A stretch of 64,000 bases of DNA from Chlorobiota bacterium (GTDB lineage Bacteria > Bacteroidota > Bacteroidia > Bacteroidales > JAADGE01): positions 188,007 through 252,006 of the forward strand of contig JAADGE010000001.1 of the NCBI GenBank assembly GCA_013152535.1. Direction: 5' to 3'. A model generated the notes under the pieces. The model was not told the DNA's origin. It was given only the letters and a program-made list of their open reading frames with translations, and searched no databases. The stretch's first letter is position 1. Every line of letters starts with the position of its first letter. Positions 47,046-57,823 of the stretch are shown here, piece after piece. A program made the position numbers and the translations under genes.

Positions 47046-48857
47046 TTAATCATCAGAGAATTTACGAATAATTCTTCTGTATGAAGAGAAAACATTTGCT
47101 CGCGAAACAAAACCGACATACTTTGTACCGTCAAGAACAACTACATTAAACAAACCGCTGGATTGAATTTTTTTTGCAACTTCCGCCATTGTATCCTGGA
47201 TATTGACAATAACCGTCGGTTTATACATTATCTGACTTGCAAAAACGTGTTCATATTTTTCTTTATCAAATATAATATTTTTAAAATTCTGTAAAGTAAT
47301 AAGACCCAAAAAATTATTATCATCATCAACAACCGGAAAAATATTACGTTCGGATTTAATAAAGGCATCTTTTATTTGTTTCAGATTATAGTTTGGTTTT
47401 AATTTTACAAAATTATTTTCAATCAAATTTTTGATTTTCATCATTTTCAAAATATTCTTATCTTTATGATGAGTCATTAATTCTCCTCTTCGAGCCAATT
47501 GAATAGTGTAAACAGAATTTTTATGAAAGATACGAACGGTGGCAAAAGAGATAGTTGCTACAACCATTAAAGGAACAAATAATCCGTAACCGCCGGTTAA
47601 ATCACCAATAAGGAATATGGCAGTTAAAGGGGCATGCAACACACCGGCAATCATACCTGCCATTGCTACCAAAGCAAAATCTTCATGAGATAAAGTTCCC
47701 AATCCGAGAGAACCGATAATTAATGTAAAAAACAAGCCGATATTTGCACCGGTAAATAATGTAGGAGCAAAAATTCCGCCTATACCGCCACTTCCGAATG
47801 TAATGGAAGTTGCAACAACTTTAAATAATATAATGACTAAAAACAGAATATAAATTACAATTTGATTAGCGTTATAACTTTGAAACAGCGTGTTTTTAAA
47901 TAAATAATCAAAATTTCCGTGTAACGCAGAATTTGTTACGTCATAACCTTCTCCGTAGAAAAAAGGGAAAAAATAAATTAAAAAACCCAAACTAAAACCG
48001 CCGATTAATAATTTATACCAAGGGTTCTTTATCTTAGAAAAGAATTTTTCAATAACAACATATACTTTAGTAAAATAGGCAGCAATCAATCCGGTAAGAA
48101 CTCCGAGAACAAGGTAATAAGGTAAATCACTCATTACAAACGAATCATGCATCTGAAAAGGATAAATTGCTCCGAAACCCAACAAAAAATAAGCAGTAAT
48201 TGCTCCCGTAACCGATGCAATTAAAATCGGGACTACCGAATACATCGTTAAATCAATCATAATTACTTCCAAGGCAAATACGACACCTGCCAAAGGGGCT
48301 TTAAAAATGGCAGACATTGCACCGGCAGATGCTGCACCGAGTAATAAAATACGGTTTTTATAATTCAGATGAAAAAAACGACCTAATGTTGAGCCGTATG
48401 CTGCACCTGTCGCAACTGTAGGACCTTCCAATCCGACAGATCCGCCGAAACCGACCGTAAATGCACTGGTTATTATCGATGAAAATAAATTGTGCATTTT
48501 CATAAATCCGTGAGTTTGTGATATCGAATATAAAACACTCGGAATACCGTGTTCAACTTTACGTTTAATAATATATTTTATAAATATAAGAGTCAGAAAA
48601 ACCCCAATAGTCGGAAAAACAATGTATAAAATATTGCGTGTATCCTCAAAAAAGCCTCCTTTTAAAGTCAGCTCAATAAATCGAACAGATCTTTTAATAA
48701 TAAATGCTACAATTCCGGCAAGTACACCCACAATCGCAGATAGAATAAACAGAAACTGCATATCAGACAAATGCCTTAATCTCCATTTAAACAATTTAAA
48801 TGTATAAAGGTGCATAAAACGCCTGAATTTCTTCTTATTAGTTAATTTAAAAGACAT
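47046..48857 (-). CDS. ClC chloride channel/antiporter with CBS domains
   Basis: The 603-residue protein has the ClC core of about ten membrane segments. GSVGLEGPT is the GxEGP motif with the gating glutamate, and FGSGGIGGIFAPTLF is the GGxFxP filter. Two CBS domains follow (about 470-595), for example IFPVVDDDNNFLGLITLQNF and FNVVVLDGTKYVGFVSR, which may bind adenine nucleotides. The presence of the gating glutamate leaves channel and H+/Cl- exchanger both possible. I start at 48857 (MSFKLTNKK), since the upstream residues look non-coding. Confidence 0.92.
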   Translation of the reverse strand: MSFKLTNKKKFRRFMHLYTFKLFKWRLRHLSDMQFLFILSAIVGVLAGIVAFIIKRSVRFIELTLKGGFFEDTRNILYIVFPTIGVFLTLIFIKYIIKRKVEHGIPSVLYSISQTHGFMKMHNLFSSIITSAFTVGFGGSVGLEGPTVATGAAYGSTLGRFFHLNYKNRILLLGAASAGAMSAIFKAPLAGVVFALEVIMIDLTMYSVVPILIASVTGAITAYFLLGFGAIYPFQMHDSFVMSDLPYYLVLGVLTGLIAAYFTKVYVVIEKFFSKIKNPWYKLLIGGFSLGFLIYFFPFFYGEGYDVTNSALHGNFDYLFKNTLFQSYNANQIVIYILFLVIILFKVVATSITFGSGGIGGIFAPTLFTGANIGLFFTLIIGSLGLGTLSHEDFALVAMAGMIAGVLHAPLTAIFLIGDLTGGYGLFVPLMVVATISFATVRIFHKNSVYTIQLARRGELMTHHKDKNILKMMKIKNLIENNFVKLKPNYNLKQIKDAFIKSERNIFPVVDDDNNFLGLITLQNFKNIIFDKEKYEHVFASQIMYKPTVIVNIQDTMAEVAKKIQSSGLFNVVVLDGTKYVGFVSRANVFSSYRRIIRKFSDD

Positions 48858-48957
48858 AAGTATTAAAATAAAAATGGCTGCAAATGTATTACCATAAACC
48901 GGACTTTCAAACAATTTACAAGATTTTATTTACGGCAGTAAAAAAAACAAATTAAAC

Positions 48958-50781
48958 TTACGAGAACAACTTTTTTACTAAATCTTTCCGCTTCATTTTC
49001 AACAGTTTATCTTTAATTTTTTGACGATACTCTTTTTTATACCAAAAGAAAAACATACGTTGTGCCAATTTTTGTTCTTTGCTGTGCGGGGTATAAATTT
49101 TTTCAAGTGTGTACGGATGAAATCCTGAATAATAAATAACCGCAGCAACCGTCATCGGTGTAGGTGTCATATCCTGAACTTGTTCCAATTTAAAATTCAA
49201 CTTTTTTGTTTTTGCTGCAAGTTCCGCCATATCCGAATCTTTGCTGCCGGGATGACTTGAAATAAAATACGGGATAATTTGCTGATTTAAACCTTCCTTC
49301 TCGTTCAGAATATCAAAATATTTTTTGAACTTATAAAATAAATCAAAAGACGGTTTACGCATAATTTTCAACACATTATCTTCGGTATGTTCAGGAGCAA
49401 CTTTCAGCCTGCCGGAAACATGATACCTTATCAGCTCTTTAGCGTACGCATCTTTATCACCGTTTATCTTTCCGTTTTTGTCGAAAAGTAAATCATAACG
49501 AATACCGCTGCCGATGAAAGCATGTTTCACTTTGTGATGATTCCGTGTTTTTTTATATATCGCGGTAAGTGCCGAATGATTTGCATTCAAATTAAAACAA
49601 ATTTCAGGATAAATACACGACGGGCGTTTGCATTTTTCACAAATTGACAAATCTTCGCCCTGCATTTTATACATATTTGCCGAAGGTCCGCCAATATCAC
49701 TTATTGTCCCTCTGAAATCAGGCATATTCGCAACTTCATCAACTTCTTTCAATATTGATTTTTCGGAACGACTGATAACAAATTTCCCCTGATGTGCCGA
49801 AATAGTACAAAAACTGCAACCTCCAAAACATCCGCGATGCATATTAATCGAAAATTTAATCATTTCGTAAGCCGGAATATTGCCTTTATTTTTATATTTC
49901 GGATGCGGTAAGCGAGTATAAGGCAAATCGTAAAAACTGTCAATCTCTTTTTCCGTTGTTATGGAATGCGGCGGATTTACAACAACATATTTATTTCCGG
50001 TTTTTTGCACTAAAATATCTGCTTTTCTTAAATTGGACTGAATTTCAATTTGTTTAAAATTCTGAGCAAACTTCTTTTTATCTCTTAAACATTCTTCATA
50101 AGAAAATAAAGAAATTATTTTATGTTTTCCTTTTTTATTAACAGGCAAATTATCAGATAAATAAACAGTTTGCGGAATGTTTTTCATCGAAGAAATCGGT
50201 ACACCTTTATCAGCCAAACGAGCTATTTCAACAATTGATTTTTCACCGCTGCCGTAAACCAATAAATCAGCTCCGCTCTCAGCCGAAATTCCGGATTTTA
50301 AAGTATCCGACCAATAATCATAATGGGTCAGTCGTCGTAATGATGCCTCGATACCTCCGAGGATAACAGGTGTATCGGGAAACAGCTTTTTTAAAATTTT
50401 CGTATAAACAGTTGCAGCATAATCGGGTCTGAAACCCGACTTTCCTCCGGGAGTGTAGGCATCGTCAGACCGCAATCGTTTATTTGCCGTGTAATGATTA
50501 ACCATACTGTCCATATTTCCGGCGGTAACACCGAAAAACAAGCGCGGTTTACCCAACTTCTTAAAATCCCGTAAATCATCTTGCCAATTCGGTTGCGGAA
50601 CAATTGCCACTCGTAAGCCGATATTTTCCAATACTCTTCCGATAACGGCAGCACCGAATGCCGGATGATCGACATAGGCATCGCCTGAAAACAGTATAAC
50701 ATCGGGCGTATCCCAATCGAAAATTTTAAGTTCTTTTCGGGTTGTAGGTAACCAGTCGGTTATTTTATATTCTTGTTTCAA
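48958..50781 (-). CDS. YgiQ-family radical SAM protein
   Basis: The 607-residue protein belongs to the UPF0313/YgiQ group of radical SAM enzymes. The N-terminal half has DWLPTTRKELKIFDWD and SGDAYVDHPAFGAAVIGRV. The cluster motif is RGCFGGCSFCTIS (CxxxCxxC, near residue 320), followed by PDFRGTISDIGGPSANMY. The substrate of the family is not settled. The start is TTG at 50781, the only start compatible with the family N-terminus. The C-terminus is lysine-rich. Confidence 0.92.
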   Translation of the reverse strand: MKQEYKITDWLPTTRKELKIFDWDTPDVILFSGDAYVDHPAFGAAVIGRVLENIGLRVAIVPQPNWQDDLRDFKKLGKPRLFFGVTAGNMDSMVNHYTANKRLRSDDAYTPGGKSGFRPDYAATVYTKILKKLFPDTPVILGGIEASLRRLTHYDYWSDTLKSGISAESGADLLVYGSGEKSIVEIARLADKGVPISSMKNIPQTVYLSDNLPVNKKGKHKIISLFSYEECLRDKKKFAQNFKQIEIQSNLRKADILVQKTGNKYVVVNPPHSITTEKEIDSFYDLPYTRLPHPKYKNKGNIPAYEMIKFSINMHRGCFGGCSFCTISAHQGKFVISRSEKSILKEVDEVANMPDFRGTISDIGGPSANMYKMQGEDLSICEKCKRPSCIYPEICFNLNANHSALTAIYKKTRNHHKVKHAFIGSGIRYDLLFDKNGKINGDKDAYAKELIRYHVSGRLKVAPEHTEDNVLKIMRKPSFDLFYKFKKYFDILNEKEGLNQQIIPYFISSHPGSKDSDMAELAAKTKKLNFKLEQVQDMTPTPMTVAAVIYYSGFHPYTLEKIYTPHSKEQKLAQRMFFFWYKKEYRQKIKDKLLKMKRKDLVKKLFS

Positions 50782-50815
50782 AGAAGAAATTAATTTCCGA
50801 CAAAGATATTATTAT

Positions 50816-51019
50816 TTACGACTTTTTCTTACCCGTCCATTTCAGACCGCTGTATATCAAAGCAGCACCTGCAATAAAAAAGATGAAATTATTAATTACG
50901 ATATCAGAAGTGATTTCATCATTTTTAAAAATTGTATAAAATCCGGCAAGGAAAATTAAAATTCCGCCGAGCAGCATAAACATTCTGTATATTTTTTGTT
51001 TTATTGTTATTTTTGTCAT
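50816..51019 (-). CDS. Small two-helix membrane protein
   Basis: This 67-residue protein has two hydrophobic helices (about 12-28 and 43-59) and a basic C-terminus (KWTGKKKS). There is no recognised family. The spacing of 34 bases upstream of the YgiQ gene on the same strand suggests co-transcription. Confidence 0.65.
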   Translation of the reverse strand: MTKITIKQKIYRMFMLLGGILIFLAGFYTIFKNDEITSDIVINNFIFFIAGAALIYSGLKWTGKKKS

Positions 51020-51413
51020 TTGATTGAATTATTAAAAACTTCGGGAATTAAGTTGTAAAAGTAAATATTTAAACTATTCTCAATCTAAGCCATTAAAAAA
51101 TCCTTTTTACAAAGATAATCTAAATATCAAATAAATATAGAATTAAGTTCGGTGGTTTTTTCACTAACTGCTGACGTATTGGATTTTGGGCATTGAGTAT
51201 TTCAAAACACTTTGCTTTCAATTTGTGATTCTTTTTCGTTACTTGTATAAACTTCAAATTAACTGTATTAACCAATGATTGATACATTTTTTGTTTTTTC
51301 ATACTTTATATTTTTGTCAGCGACGGCAAAGAATATACTTATTGAGAAGTTTTGGTTTGTGCTATTAGGTTTTCAAGCAATTCAAGTAATGTGTACAGCT
51401 TTTATGGTTGGCA
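51020..51413. other. Intergenic region without supported gene
   Basis: Nearly 400 bases between the small membrane protein and the PagL-like gene. A 60-codon minus-strand frame (51120-51302) is present but shows no family features and begins and ends in AT-rich sequence. I see no hairpin of note. The 3' end (about 51310-51410) is less AT-rich and may be remains of an older gene. Confidence 0.45.
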
Positions 51414-52601
51414 CTATTTCCGTTTTATTCTATAACCGATATTCCATTCAATAAAATCGGAAATATGAAAATTATAATCTCTGAGTGTTATTCCTACAAA
51501 ATAATTATCAGTAAAATGGTATTTAATTCCTATTTTTTGATAAAAAACAGGTGTTTGATTTTTCATTTTTTTACGATAAAGATAAAATGCAGGTTGTAAA
51601 ACTATTGATATTTTATGAATTACCAACTCATAGGAAGGGTAAATACTTATTTGAATTTTATCACTTAACGGTCCGTCAATAATTTCCAAATCATTATTAT
51701 CAACAGCCGCTTGTGCATTTACCGAACCGTTATAAGAAATTGACATTCCAATTCCGATTTTTGATTTATAACTGACTTGGCGGTTATAAGTTGTTGAAAT
51801 ACCAAATACGGGGAAATATAATCCTTCATACTTTTCAAGAATATCAATGTTAACCGAATCAAAAATTACGTTTTTAGTACCGCCAAAAACTAAAAACAGC
51901 AATTCATTCTCCGGAATATATTTTGAAATCTCTTGTTTAATAAAAACCGGACGATCAGCAAGATTATAGGTCAAACTTATTTTCGGGGCAATTGTATTTA
52001 ATCCGAAATTTGGTTTTTTGAGTGCCCCGTTCGAGAAATGTGACAAAGAAAAACCTGCTTCAGCATTAATTCGTTTTGTTAAATAATATTGCAAAGTCAA
52101 TCCCGCATCTATAAAAAAAGATTGTCCTGCTCCGATAGCAATATTGTATTTATTAGTAATCGGATTAAAAGATTTCCAATTAAAAGAAGCCCCAAAACCG
52201 ATTTCATAATTAAGACTTAGCTTATTCCATCTTTTAAAATCTGCTTTAAAGAATCCGTAAAAAGAAAAAGGTGTTCCAATCTCTTCGGGATTGTGAAAAT
52301 CAAAAAAAAAGAAACCCACGCCATAAACCGGATAGTTATATAATTGTTCCCATTCATTTTTACCGGTCGTTTGCTTTAACAGTTTTATTGAAAATGATTG
52401 AAAAATATCTATTGTATCCCTTTCAGCATTACGTCCTCTTATAAAGTCATTTGTAGGAAAAACATAGCCATTTTGATACATTCCTGCTACAGCTAAATTT
52501 TCAAAACTATTTTTTTTAACAACTGTTGAATCATTTTGTGCCGAAACAAAAAGAGGTATAACTACTGTCAACAAGAATATGTAAATAATTCTTACCATCA
52601 T
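51414..52601 (-). CDS. Outer-membrane acyloxyacyl hydrolase (PagL-like lipid A deacylase)
   Basis: The 395-residue protein has a signal peptide (about 1-21) and beta-barrel strands ending in YRIKRK. The region around residue 195 reads SLSHFSNGALKKPNFGLN, which carries the His-x-Ser catalytic pair of PagL, followed by an NxG turn. PagL removes a 3-O-acyl chain from lipid A. The C-terminal half is longer than in typical PagL, so a related activity is possible. Its start overlaps the stop of the RND gene by four bases, so it is the last gene of the efflux operon. Confidence 0.75.
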   Translation of the reverse strand: MMVRIIYIFLLTVVIPLFVSAQNDSTVVKKNSFENLAVAGMYQNGYVFPTNDFIRGRNAERDTIDIFQSFSIKLLKQTTGKNEWEQLYNYPVYGVGFFFFDFHNPEEIGTPFSFYGFFKADFKRWNKLSLNYEIGFGASFNWKSFNPITNKYNIAIGAGQSFFIDAGLTLQYYLTKRINAEAGFSLSHFSNGALKKPNFGLNTIAPKISLTYNLADRPVFIKQEISKYIPENELLFLVFGGTKNVIFDSVNIDILEKYEGLYFPVFGISTTYNRQVSYKSKIGIGMSISYNGSVNAQAAVDNNDLEIIDGPLSDKIQISIYPSYELVIHKISIVLQPAFYLYRKKMKNQTPVFYQKIGIKYHFTDNYFVGITLRDYNFHISDFIEWNIGYRIKRK

Positions 52602-55600
52602 TTGTTTTGATTATGAACTAATTTTAATAATGAAGGTAAAACAATCAGCAGCAAAGGCAAGGCAATAATAAATCCGCCGATAACTGCAATAGCAAGAGGT
52701 TGATGCATTTGTGCCCCTGTGCCGATACCGAGAGCTAACGGAGACAATGCTACTACAGCAGATAAAACAGTCATTAAGCCGGGACGCAAACGTGCAGAAA
52801 CAGCAACGGACAACGCTTTTGTTGTTGTTTTATCTTTTGCCTCAAACAGAAATTTGTGAATAGTAAAAATTGAATTTTCTCCAATAATTCCAATAATCAT
52901 AATCATTCCTGTATAACTTCCGACATTTAACGGTGTATTGGTTAAAAATAGTGCTGACACGCTCCCTGCAATTCCCAATATGCTGATTAACAATACTGTT
53001 AATGAAATCTTTAAACTCCTGAACATAAATAATGCAATGGTTAGTACCAACATAGCACCCATTATTAAAATGATAAGTAATTCTTTAAATGACTTTTGTT
53101 GTTCAGCATAAGAACCTCCATATTCAATTTGGTATGACGGCGGTAAATGTATTTTACCAAGTTTCTGCCTTATGTCTTTCATTACGCTCCCTAAATCTCT
53201 ATTATTCAAGCGGGCGGTAACAACACCAATCGTTTGCAAATTTTCACGCTTTATTTCTGCTACACCGGATTTAATAGAATAATCAGCAAAAAAGGATAAT
53301 GGTAAATAGTTTCCTGTATTCGTACTTATTTTAATTTGTTCCAATTTTTCAATTGGTGTTCGGTAGTTTTCAGGGTGAATTACACGGATATTTGTCAATT
53401 GTTCTTTTTCAAGGACAACACCTGCTACGGTTCCTTCCAAATAAGTTTGTATCTGACTTTGAAGATTAGACGAAGTTATTCCATATTGCTTTAAAACAGC
53501 TTCTTTAGGATGAATACTTAGCATTGGTCCTGCAATAACAATTCCGTCAAACACATCAGCAGTTCCTTTTACTTGTTCTACTTTTTCTGCTGCCTTTTTT
53601 GATAATTCTTTTAATTTTTCGTAGTCAGTACCAAATATTTTAATTGAAACAGGTTGTACACTGCTCATTAAATCACCCAGCATATCAGTGATTACCTGAC
53701 CAAAATCAACCGTTAAAGCCGGTACGGAAACTTCTGCACGTTTTCGGATAATGTCTGCAACCTGTTCGGTTGTTTTATGTCTTTTTTTATGCAATTCAAT
53801 TAGATAATCACCCTTATTAGGTTCGGTAATAAAAAATCCCATTTCTGTACCTGTTCTGCGTGAATAAGCTTTTACTTCGGGTATATTATCCAATATATTA
53901 TCCACTTTATTGAGCATTTTATTTGTTTCATCAAGAGATGTTCCCGGAGGACTGTTATAATCTAATACAATTGAGCCTTCATCCATATGCGGCAAAAAAC
54001 CTGTTTTTAACTTGGGCAAAATCATTATTATCCCAACTATTAAAAAACCGATAATAATAAAACTGATATAGGGCTTTTGTGTGAAAAAACTCACCCATCT
54101 GTATTCCTTCTGATGACGAGCTTTAATATTTTTCTGTTTACTGTTATTATTTGAAAAAAGTAAATAGATCACAGGTGTCCCTATCCACGTAATAAAAAAT
54201 GAAACACTAAGGATAAGAATCATTGTTTCCGTTAAAACCTTAAAATATGCTCCGGCAACTCCCGTCATCAATATAAAAGGAATAAATATTACTATAGTAC
54301 TCAAAGATGAACTTACCATTGCGGGAAACAAAAATTTAATTGCTTTTCCTATTAGATTTTTCGGAACTTCGTCAGGATGTTCTTCGTGTGTCCGATGGAT
54401 TTGTTCTACAACAATAACGGCATCATCAATGATTAATCCTACGGAAGCGGCAATAGCACCGATTGTCATAATATTTAAGTCAAAACCGAGTGCTTTCATC
54501 AATATAAAGGTAAGTCCCAATGTAATCGGTATAGTGATTAAAAGCACACTGCTTGCTTTTATCGACCGAAGGAAAAGTATTACCACAATAATAGCAAGAG
54601 CTAAACCAATCCAAAGAACATCAATAATACTTTTCAGGCTGTCGCCTACAAAAGAAGCCTGATTGTAATATTGCTTGAGTTGAACACCTTTCGGCAAAAT
54701 TTTATTCAATTCATTTATTTTTTGACTTACTTTATCGGCTACATCAATTAAATTGCTGCCGGGTTGTTTTAACACAGCAATCAGCGGAACATTTTTTCCG
54801 TCAGCTTTAATTTTTACAAATTCGGTTTTTTCAGAAATACGTACTTGAGCTATATCTTTTATTTCGATTTTTCTTTTTGCATCATCAAATATCACCAAAT
54901 TTTCCAAGGCTTTTTTGTTCTTGACAGTTGCATCGGTAACAGTTAAATAGAGTCTTTTATAATCGACAGTATATCCGTTAGATCGAATAAAACCGGTCTG
55001 TTTAACGGCATTGATTATGTCTTGCGGCTTCAGTTTTAAAAGGCTTAGTTTATTTTGATTTAAAAGGATTTGATATTCTTTTGTCTTTCCTCCTATAACT
55101 TCAACAGCAGCAACACCTTCTATTCTTGATAAATATGGCTTTACAATATATTCGCCAATCATTTTCAGTTCCACTTGGCCCTTTACATCCGACTGCAAAG
55201 AATATCCCATTACAGGAAGAATAGACGGGTTCATTTTTTCTACTGTAATTTGGGTATTGGGCGGTAAATCATTTTTTATTTGTGCAATGCAGGATTCCAC
55301 TCGCTGTTTATCAATATTTATATCAGAACCCCAAACCATAAAAGCCGAGATTTCACAACTTCCCATACCGGTTGTGCTGCGAATCAGCTTTAAATTTTCT
55401 ACTCTTTTTATTGCATTTTCCAATGGTTTTGTTACCGTTACCATCATTTTATCAACTGGTTGCTGTCCATTATCTGCAATAATCTTTATTTTCGGAAAAG
55501 TTATATTAGGAAACAGCGAAGTATTTAGATTTTTATACGAATAGGCACCGCCAATTATTATCAACAATAGAATTATGGCTATCGGACTTTTATATTTTAC

Positions 55601-55615
55601 AAATATCTTTTCCAT
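52598..55615 (-). CDS. RND efflux pump inner-membrane transporter
   Basis: The 1005-residue protein has the RND plan: an N-terminal membrane helix, a large periplasmic domain, six helices including the proton-relay segment ASVGLIIDDAVIVVEQIHR (near residue 395), then a second repeat with a similar layout. The paired acidic residues of this segment are retained. The N-terminus LNTSLFPNITFPKIKIIAD resembles the HAE1 and heavy-metal groups. Substrate cannot be predicted. The pump is encoded after its adaptor and outer-membrane channel genes, which argues for a tripartite exporter. Confidence 0.93.
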   Translation of the reverse strand: MEKIFVKYKSPIAIILLLIIIGGAYSYKNLNTSLFPNITFPKIKIIADNGQQPVDKMMVTVTKPLENAIKRVENLKLIRSTTGMGSCEISAFMVWGSDINIDKQRVESCIAQIKNDLPPNTQITVEKMNPSILPVMGYSLQSDVKGQVELKMIGEYIVKPYLSRIEGVAAVEVIGGKTKEYQILLNQNKLSLLKLKPQDIINAVKQTGFIRSNGYTVDYKRLYLTVTDATVKNKKALENLVIFDDAKRKIEIKDIAQVRISEKTEFVKIKADGKNVPLIAVLKQPGSNLIDVADKVSQKINELNKILPKGVQLKQYYNQASFVGDSLKSIIDVLWIGLALAIIVVILFLRSIKASSVLLITIPITLGLTFILMKALGFDLNIMTIGAIAASVGLIIDDAVIVVEQIHRTHEEHPDEVPKNLIGKAIKFLFPAMVSSSLSTIVIFIPFILMTGVAGAYFKVLTETMILILSVSFFITWIGTPVIYLLFSNNNSKQKNIKARHQKEYRWVSFFTQKPYISFIIIGFLIVGIIMILPKLKTGFLPHMDEGSIVLDYNSPPGTSLDETNKMLNKVDNILDNIPEVKAYSRRTGTEMGFFITEPNKGDYLIELHKKRHKTTEQVADIIRKRAEVSVPALTVDFGQVITDMLGDLMSSVQPVSIKIFGTDYEKLKELSKKAAEKVEQVKGTADVFDGIVIAGPMLSIHPKEAVLKQYGITSSNLQSQIQTYLEGTVAGVVLEKEQLTNIRVIHPENYRTPIEKLEQIKISTNTGNYLPLSFFADYSIKSGVAEIKRENLQTIGVVTARLNNRDLGSVMKDIRQKLGKIHLPPSYQIEYGGSYAEQQKSFKELLIILIMGAMLVLTIALFMFRSLKISLTVLLISILGIAGSVSALFLTNTPLNVGSYTGMIMIIGIIGENSIFTIHKFLFEAKDKTTTKALSVAVSARLRPGLMTVLSAVVALSPLALGIGTGAQMHQPLAIAVIGGFIIALPLLLIVLPSLLKLVHNQNK

Positions 55616-55616
55616 A

Positions 55617-56504
55617 CTATTTTACAATTTTCACCAATGAACTGTCAGGTAAACCATAACCATCTGTAATTATCAAATCATTTGCTTCCAAGTTTCCTGA
55701 TAATATCTCTATTAGGCTATCGTTTACTATTCCTTTTGTTATAGGCGTTTTAACGGCAATACTGTCATTAACAATTTTCATCACCCAAAAATTGCTTTGC
55801 TTCTCATTAGTCAGAACAGCTTGTTTGTCAAGTAATACAGAATTATCGTGTTTACTTAGAATAAATTCTATCAAGAGATTTAAATTTTCAGGTAATTGTT
55901 TACCACCGAGCGGTTTCAATAATACTGTTTGAGTTTGGTCTGTTTCGTTTATCATTGGTAATATTTTGGAAATAACAGCTCTCATCAGCGAATTATCGGG
56001 TAATATTATTTTATAATTAATTCCCCTTTTTAACAGTTTATTGTATTTATAAGGCACATTCATTTGAATCATTACATCTTTATTCTCAACAACAGAACAG
56101 AGCAGTTCTCCTTCGCTAACATAAGTACCTTCCTGATTGATTAATAAACTTACTATCGTACCGTTTGATGAAGCAAATACTTTTATGTTGCCAACTGTGC
56201 TTTTTAATGCTTTACTTTCTTTGGTTTGCAGTTCAAACAACAAATCATTTTTTTTAACAAAATCTCCGAAATGAACATTTATCGTTTTTACATAAGCTGA
56301 AATCGGTGCCGCTATATTGTTTTTTTTAAGATAGACGGTTTTTCCGTTTAGGATTACTTTTTTTTCAATGCTCCCTTGTTTAACACTTGTGGTTTTTACC
56401 GATATCAGAGATATTTGCTCTTTTTGGTCTGTATTTTTCTCTTTGCAGGAGAACAACATTAATTGCATTAAAACAACGATAATAAAAAAACTTATATTTT
56501 TCAT
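55617..56504 (-). CDS. RND periplasmic adaptor lipoprotein (HlyD family)
   Basis: The 295-residue protein is the membrane fusion subunit that joins the RND pump to the TolC channel. It starts with a lipoprotein signal ending LMLFSC (Cys20). It has the biotinyl-lipoyl-like parts VILNGKTVYLKKNNIAAPIS and FGDFVKKNDLLFELQT (about residues 55-100), and a beta-barrel segment. It lacks an extended helical hairpin, so it is at the short end of the family. It sits 1 base upstream of the RND gene and 10 bases after the TolC gene. Confidence 0.9.
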   Translation of the reverse strand: MKNISFFIIVVLMQLMLFSCKEKNTDQKEQISLISVKTTSVKQGSIEKKVILNGKTVYLKKNNIAAPISAYVKTINVHFGDFVKKNDLLFELQTKESKALKSTVGNIKVFASSNGTIVSLLINQEGTYVSEGELLCSVVENKDVMIQMNVPYKYNKLLKRGINYKIILPDNSLMRAVISKILPMINETDQTQTVLLKPLGGKQLPENLNLLIEFILSKHDNSVLLDKQAVLTNEKQSNFWVMKIVNDSIAVKTPITKGIVNDSLIEILSGNLEANDLIITDGYGLPDSSLVKIVK

Positions 56505-56514
56505 AAATACATTT

Positions 56515-57798
56515 TTAATAATTCCAATAATTATAAGAGTTAATTAAGGTTTGTCTCTCCGTTTCTATTAATATCATATCTTGTTTTTTAACGGCAAATT
56601 CGTTCAATATTTTTTTTAAATCCATTACAGAAATTTGTCCGGAAGAAAGTTCTTTTTTATAGGTGTCAATGAGAACTTTATATTGATTGATTTGTTCTTC
56701 AAGAATCTTTTCTTTTTGTTCGAGTAATATAATCTGCTTGAGTATTTTGTTCTTTTGAATATGTTGTTGAGTAATGAAATTCTTTTTTTTAAAATCAAGA
56801 GTATTGAGGTTTATATTTGTTTTCTGTTGTTGAAGTTCTCGCTGACGGCCGTCAAAGATTGTCCAACTAAAGGATACTCCCGTGCTAAATCCAAGCCGGT
56901 TTAATGTTGGTAAATAAGTTGCATTTAAGCCTGCATCGGCAAACAAAAACAGTTGTGGCTTATATTTTTGTTCATAAATTTTTAAGTCAGCCGAATAATT
57001 CATACTGTCAAGTTTATATGTTGTAATAAACTTAGAATATGCAAAAATATCCGGTTTTAAAACAAAATCGGTTTCCTTAATATCAACTGTGGCTGTGTCA
57101 TTAATTCCGCAAATAAGATTCAATCCGTAAAGATTGTTTTCATAATCTGAACGAAATGTTTTATATTCAATTTCATAATCTTTACAGGTTATTTGCAAAA
57201 GCATCAAATCGGTTTGTTTGTAAATGGCATTATCAACCAATTTTTGCATTATATCTATTTGTTTTTTAACTTGATTTAATATCGACAAACTATTTTTTGC
57301 TTGTTTTTTTGATTTCATACAAAGTATATACTGATACCCAACAAGTTGTTCTAATTGATGAACAGTTATTTCAATGTTATTTTGGTTTATTTTTTTTGAT
57401 ATGTCAGCTTTGTTTGAGAAGGATTGAAATTCGGATTTTTTGAAAAGTGGTTGTTTTATTAAAATCCCTGCGAGATATTGCCCTCCGTCTGTCGAAGCCA
57501 AGTCGTATCCCGTATAGTTTACCGCACCTTTTGAAATCCATTCAAATTGTTTGGCATTGTTGTCGCGCGAAACTATAGGAGCAAACAAAACGCTGCCTGA
57601 AAGACTTATTTCAGGTATTGAAAGAACACGTTTTATTTGTTTTAAATCAAGTTCAGCAATCTTAATATCATTTTTACTTTTATTTATTAACGGACTGTTA
57701 TGTTTTGCCTCATTTATAAAATACTGTAAAGTATTTTGAGAATATGATTTTTGCCAAAATCCTGCAACCAATAAAAGAAGTAGTATTATATTTCTCAT
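56515..57798 (-). CDS. TolC-family outer-membrane channel protein
   Basis: The 427-residue protein has a signal peptide (MRNIILLLLLVAGFWQKSYS) and two long helical repeats of the outer-membrane efflux protein family, with AEHNSPLINKSKNDIKIAEL-like heptads at about residues 32-50 and LQQQKTNINLNTLDFKKK near 320. In family members these form the trimeric barrel and periplasmic tunnel. It is the first gene after the terminator at 57824, so the efflux genes seem to have their own promoter between the terminator and 57798. Confidence 0.9.
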   Translation of the reverse strand: MRNIILLLLLVAGFWQKSYSQNTLQYFINEAKHNSPLINKSKNDIKIAELDLKQIKRVLSIPEISLSGSVLFAPIVSRDNNAKQFEWISKGAVNYTGYDLASTDGGQYLAGILIKQPLFKKSEFQSFSNKADISKKINQNNIEITVHQLEQLVGYQYILCMKSKKQAKNSLSILNQVKKQIDIMQKLVDNAIYKQTDLMLLQITCKDYEIEYKTFRSDYENNLYGLNLICGINDTATVDIKETDFVLKPDIFAYSKFITTYKLDSMNYSADLKIYEQKYKPQLFLFADAGLNATYLPTLNRLGFSTGVSFSWTIFDGRQRELQQQKTNINLNTLDFKKKNFITQQHIQKNKILKQIILLEQKEKILEEQINQYKVLIDTYKKELSSGQISVMDLKKILNEFAVKKQDMILIETERQTLINSYNYWNY

Positions 57799-57823
57799 TA
57801 TTTCTTATAAATTGAGTTATATT

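Noticed and set aside
51120-51302. 60-codon minus-strand frame before the PagL-like gene
   Set aside because: There is no family similarity and no promoter or spacing evidence. It is probably chance in AT-rich DNA.
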